From Azospirillum brasilense (GTDB lineage Bacteria > Pseudomonadota > Alphaproteobacteria > Azospirillales > Azospirillaceae): a stretch of 64,000 nucleotides of DNA. The notes below the pieces were generated by a model. That model was not told where the DNA came from, searched no databases, and worked only from the letters and a program-made list of their open reading frames with translations. The position numbers and the translations under genes are program-made. Positions 61,443-64,000 of this stretch are shown one piece after another; the stretch's first letter is position 1; the number at the start of each line of letters is the position of its first letter. The DNA lies in assembly GCF_022023855.1 (NCBI RefSeq), contig NZ_CP059449.1, positions 62,001 to 126,000 on the forward strand, given 5' to 3'.

Positions 61443-64000
61443 TCAGGCGATTGTTTGCCCGCCCTGCGGCGCGGTGCCCTGGAGCCGGCGGTAGAGATAG
61501 CCGACGCCGATCAGGCTCAGCCCGAGCCCGAGGAAGGAGGCGACGCGGTACAGCCCGCCCAGCTCGGCCATGTCGCTGAGGAAGACCTTGGCGACCACCG
61601 CCAGGATCAGCGCCATCGCGGCGTGGCGCAGCCAGCCCAGCCGGTACCGCAGGGCGGCCACCAGCATCAGCACCGCCGCCACCAGGAAACCGACGGAATA
61701 GCCGTACCATTCGGCGTCCGGCAGCTCCGGGCCGGAGAGCACCGGTCCTTGGAAGGCGTGGCGGATCTCCAGCGCCAGATTCGTCCCGAGCAGCACCAGA
61801 GGCAGCAGCGCGACCCACGGACGCAGGCGGGCCGTCAACGGCTCCACCCACAGGAACAGCAGCCCGAGCAGGGCCGGAAGCCCATAGGCGAGCAGCAGCG
61901 TGTTCGCCACCGGCCACGCGCCAACCGCCTCGTCGCTCCACAGCGGGTTCAGCACGACCAGATGCAGCGCCGCCGCCTGGAGCGCCGCCAGCCCGGCCAG
62001 GATGCGCCGTCCCCACACCGCCACGGGCCGCGTCCGCCAGCGCCGCCCCGTCGCCAGCAGCAGGGCCAGCGCCAGCCAGACCAGCGTGTGCAGCGCCACC
62101 TCGCGCAGCGTGTCGGGCGGCTCGTCCAGCGTGCCGCGGGTCAGCGCCTGGATGCCGAGGGACAGCAGCAGCGTGACGAAGGCCAGCCCGCCGGCCTCCA
62201 GCAGCGCGACCACCCCGTCATCGCCCCTGCCGTCCGGGGCGGAGCGCAGCCAATGGGCGGCCAGGAAGAAGCCCGCCGCCGGCAGGCCGTAGCCGTAGAC
62301 GATCCAGCCGAGCCCGTCCTCCCCATACTCCAGCACGGACGGGTTCAGCGCCAGCCGGACCAGCACGGCGCCCGCCACCAGCAGGATCACCGCGCGCAGC
62401 GAGCGCAGCCCCATCCGCCGCTCCAGCCACGCCAGCACCGGCACCTGTGCCGCTAGCGCCACGGTCAGCCACGCCTCGCGCAGCATCATGACGGCGCCGA
62501 GGCTGAGCGCCCCGGCGGCCCCGGCGGCGAAGGCGGCGAGCCCAAGACTGACGCCCGGCTGGTGGCGGTGGCGGGCCAGCGGGCCGGTTCCGGCGACCAG
62601 CAGCGCCGCCAGCGCGAGGCTCGCCACCGGCCACAGCGTGTCGGCCTGCGGCGGGTCCAGCCGCCAATAGGCGAGCGCCAGAAGCACCACCGGCATCCAG
62701 GCCGCCAGCGACGACCACAGCGCCGCCCGCGTCGACCGCCACAAGGCGATGAAGCCGCACATCCCGTACAGCATGGCAAAGCCGCCCACCGCCCACAGGA
62801 ACCGTCCGGACTGAAGCGGCAACCCGGAACCGGGAGGAGGCACGATGGGATGCCCATCCGCGGTGACGTCGGGCGGCGGCAGGGGCCAGCGCGGCGCCGT
62901 CCAGCCGGCGAAGGCCAGCAGAACCGCCAGCGCGCCGATCCATGCAACGCCGGCGATCCGCTCGATCCGCCGCCCCGCCGCGACGCAGAGCAGCCCGAAC
63001 AGGGCGAGCATCACCAGCGACCCGCTGCGGTGGCCGTCCACGGTGACGAGCATCGCCATCAGCAGCCCCAGCACCGCCACCGCCGCGACGGCCAGACGGT
63101 CAGCGCGCGGGCGCCCCCTCCAACGCAGCAGGTCGAACAGGGTGGTGCGCGGCATCGCCTCGACCGGCCCGGCCAGCAGGGCCGGCATCAGGAACAGCCC
63201 GGCGGTCAGCAGCAGATAGATCCCCACCGGCAGGGCATCGCCGGCGTTCCAGCCGCCGATGTACCAGACCGGCACCCAGCCCGCCGCCCCGATCAGCGTG
63301 CCCAGCCCCAGCCAGCGCCAGCCGCGCCACAGCACCACCGTCATGCCGGCGCCCGACAGGGCCAGCAGATAGGCGAACAGCCCCCACGCCGATCCCCCGA
63401 TGGACGAGACCAGCAGCGGCGTCGCGAAGCCGCCGAGCAGCCCCAGCGCCGCGATGTACGGCCCTTGGAGCAGCGACAGCGCCATGCCCAGCGCCGCCAG
63501 CCCGCCAAGCAGCGCGAAGGCCAGCGACGGGGCGAACAGGTCGTAAAGCACATAGCCGCCATAGACGCTGGCGAAGCCGGTGAACAGCCCGGCCGCGGTC
63601 AGGGCCGGGGGCACCGGATCGCGGCCACCCGGCTCCGCCCCTCCGCCGCGCTGCCGCAGCCATTCGCCGCCGATCATCAGCGCCGCGGCGGAGAGCAGGC
63701 CGAGCGTGACGCGCACGCCGGGGCCGAGCCAGCCCTGCTCGATCGACATCTTGATGAAGAAGGCCGCCGCCAGCGCGACCGTGGCCCCGCCCAGCCAGAT
63801 CAGCCAGCGCCCGGCCAGAGCGTCCTCCAGCCGGCTCCACACGGACAGCGGGGGTTGAGTCGGCTCCGGGAGCGGGTGGATCGGCGGCGGTTGGATCGGC
63901 GGCGGCTCCGGCGGAGCCTCCGCCATGACGGCGGCGCCCGCGGCGGGAACGTCGACCGGCGCGGCGTTGACCGTCACCGGCCCCTGCACCCGCTCCAGCG
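61443..64000 (-). CDS. DUF2339 polytopic membrane protein (5' end outside the window)
   Basis: More than 850 residues are encoded, with more than 20 hydrophobic segments, such as AGRWLIWLGGATVALAAAFF near the visible N-terminal side, and a Pro-rich cytoplasmic linker (EPPPIQPPPIHPLPEPTQPP) before the first helix. This architecture is that of DUF2339, very large inner-membrane proteins of unknown function in Proteobacteria. The frame is open to the window end, so the true start lies beyond 64000. The last helix ends shortly before the stop at 61443. Confidence 0.85.
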   Translation of the reverse strand, partial: LERVQGPVTVNAAPVDVPAAGAAVMAEAPPEPPPIQPPPIHPLPEPTQPPLSVWSRLEDALAGRWLIWLGGATVALAAAFFIKMSIEQGWLGPGVRVTLGLLSAAALMIGGEWLRQRGGGAEPGGRDPVPPALTAAGLFTGFASVYGGYVLYDLFAPSLAFALLGGLAALGMALSLLQGPYIAALGLLGGFATPLLVSSIGGSAWGLFAYLLALSGAGMTVVLWRGWRWLGLGTLIGAAGWVPVWYIGGWNAGDALPVGIYLLLTAGLFLMPALLAGPVEAMPRTTLFDLLRWRGRPRADRLAVAAVAVLGLLMAMLVTVDGHRSGSLVMLALFGLLCVAAGRRIERIAGVAWIGALAVLLAFAGWTAPRWPLPPPDVTADGHPIVPPPGSGLPLQSGRFLWAVGGFAMLYGMCGFIALWRSTRAALWSSLAAWMPVVLLALAYWRLDPPQADTLWPVASLALAALLVAGTGPLARHRHQPGVSLGLAAFAAGAAGALSLGAVMMLREAWLTVALAAQVPVLAWLERRMGLRSLRAVILLVAGAVLVRLALNPSVLEYGEDGLGWIVYGYGLPAAGFFLAAHWLRSAPDGRGDDGVVALLEAGGLAFVTLLLSLGIQALTRGTLDEPPDTLREVALHTLVWLALALLLATGRRWRTRPVAVWGRRILAGLAALQAAALHLVVLNPLWSDEAVGAWPVANTLLLAYGLPALLGLLFLWVEPLTARLRPWVALLPLVLLGTNLALEIRHAFQGPVLSGPELPDAEWYGYSVGFLVAAVLMLVAALRYRLGWLRHAAMALILAVVAKVFLSDMAELGGLYRVASFLGLGLSLIGVGYLYRRLQGTAPQGGQTIA

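Noticed and set aside
1-64000. tRNA, rRNA, CRISPR or insertion-sequence features
   Set aside because: No T-loop-like GTTCGA-type cloverleaf ends, spacer arrays, transposase patterns or terminal inverted repeats were seen when reading intergenic parts; a covariance-model scan would be the decisive check.

Overview
The window is about 67-70% GC, densely coded, with strong Shine-Dalgarno sites, many 1-8 base gene overlaps, and families typical of Alphaproteobacteria (DUF1013/TrcR, DUF1192, DUF4169, TIGR02444, single-domain QueF, UbiK). From recalled family content it looks like a chromosomal segment of an Azospirillum-like member of the Rhodospirillales. That placement is an inference, not a database match. 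I see no rRNA, tRNA, CRISPR array, insertion sequence or prophage.

Layout. 1-3.3 kb: minus-strand glycan-type genes (GT8-like transferase, TPR-GT9 fusion, SGNH-like protein). 3.5-5.6 kb: ECF sigma/anti-sigma pair and a KfrA-N-like DNA-binding protein. 5.6-9.5 kb: propionyl-CoA synthetase and a secreted PHB-depolymerase-type esterase. 9.6-14.3 kb: M3 oligoendopeptidase, a hemerythrin behind a clear FNR/FixK box, a BBE-type flavoprotein and a VapBC-like toxin-antitoxin pair. 14.3-19.5 kb: AarF-like kinase and the queuosine genes queA-tgt-queF-queG. 19.5-22.7 kb: lipid/polysaccharide genes (YbhN-like, GT9, O-antigen ligase). 22.8-30.2 kb: chemoreceptor, Eis-like acetyltransferase, acyl-CoA ligase, YbaK-like deacylase, proC and a YbjN protein. 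30.4-36 kb: ubiK, a large AsmA protein and small DUF genes. 36-43 kb: quinone reductase, TrcR, UbiX, beta-carbonic anhydrase, a flagellar hook gene with a textbook sigma-54 promoter, and a second TPR-GT9 fusion. 43-50 kb: secreted protein, acetyltransferase, phosphofructokinase, purE-purK and an EAL protein. 50-55.5 kb: DUF599, RHH protein, fumC, small orphan genes and three GNAT modules in two genes. 55.5-60 kb: two glycosyltransferases divergent from two tandem secreted tail-collar-domain proteins. 60-64 kb: hydroxyacid-oxoacid transhydrogenase and a DUF2339 membrane protein cut by the window end.

Themes. The strongest regulatory signals are the FNR/FixK-type box before the hemerythrin gene (low-oxygen control), the sigma-54 site before flgE, a TATAAT promoter before purE, and a possible GGAAT-N17-CGTT ECF promoter before the sigma/anti-sigma pair. 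Surface and motility glycans recur: two TPR-GT9 paralogues, the ligase/GT9 group and the GT4/CgeB-like pair. The most unusual items are the tandem secreted collar proteins, whose last 430 bases are about 99% identical while the first 300 differ clearly (looks like gene conversion), and a chemoreceptor whose sensor region seems to hold three helical modules instead of two.
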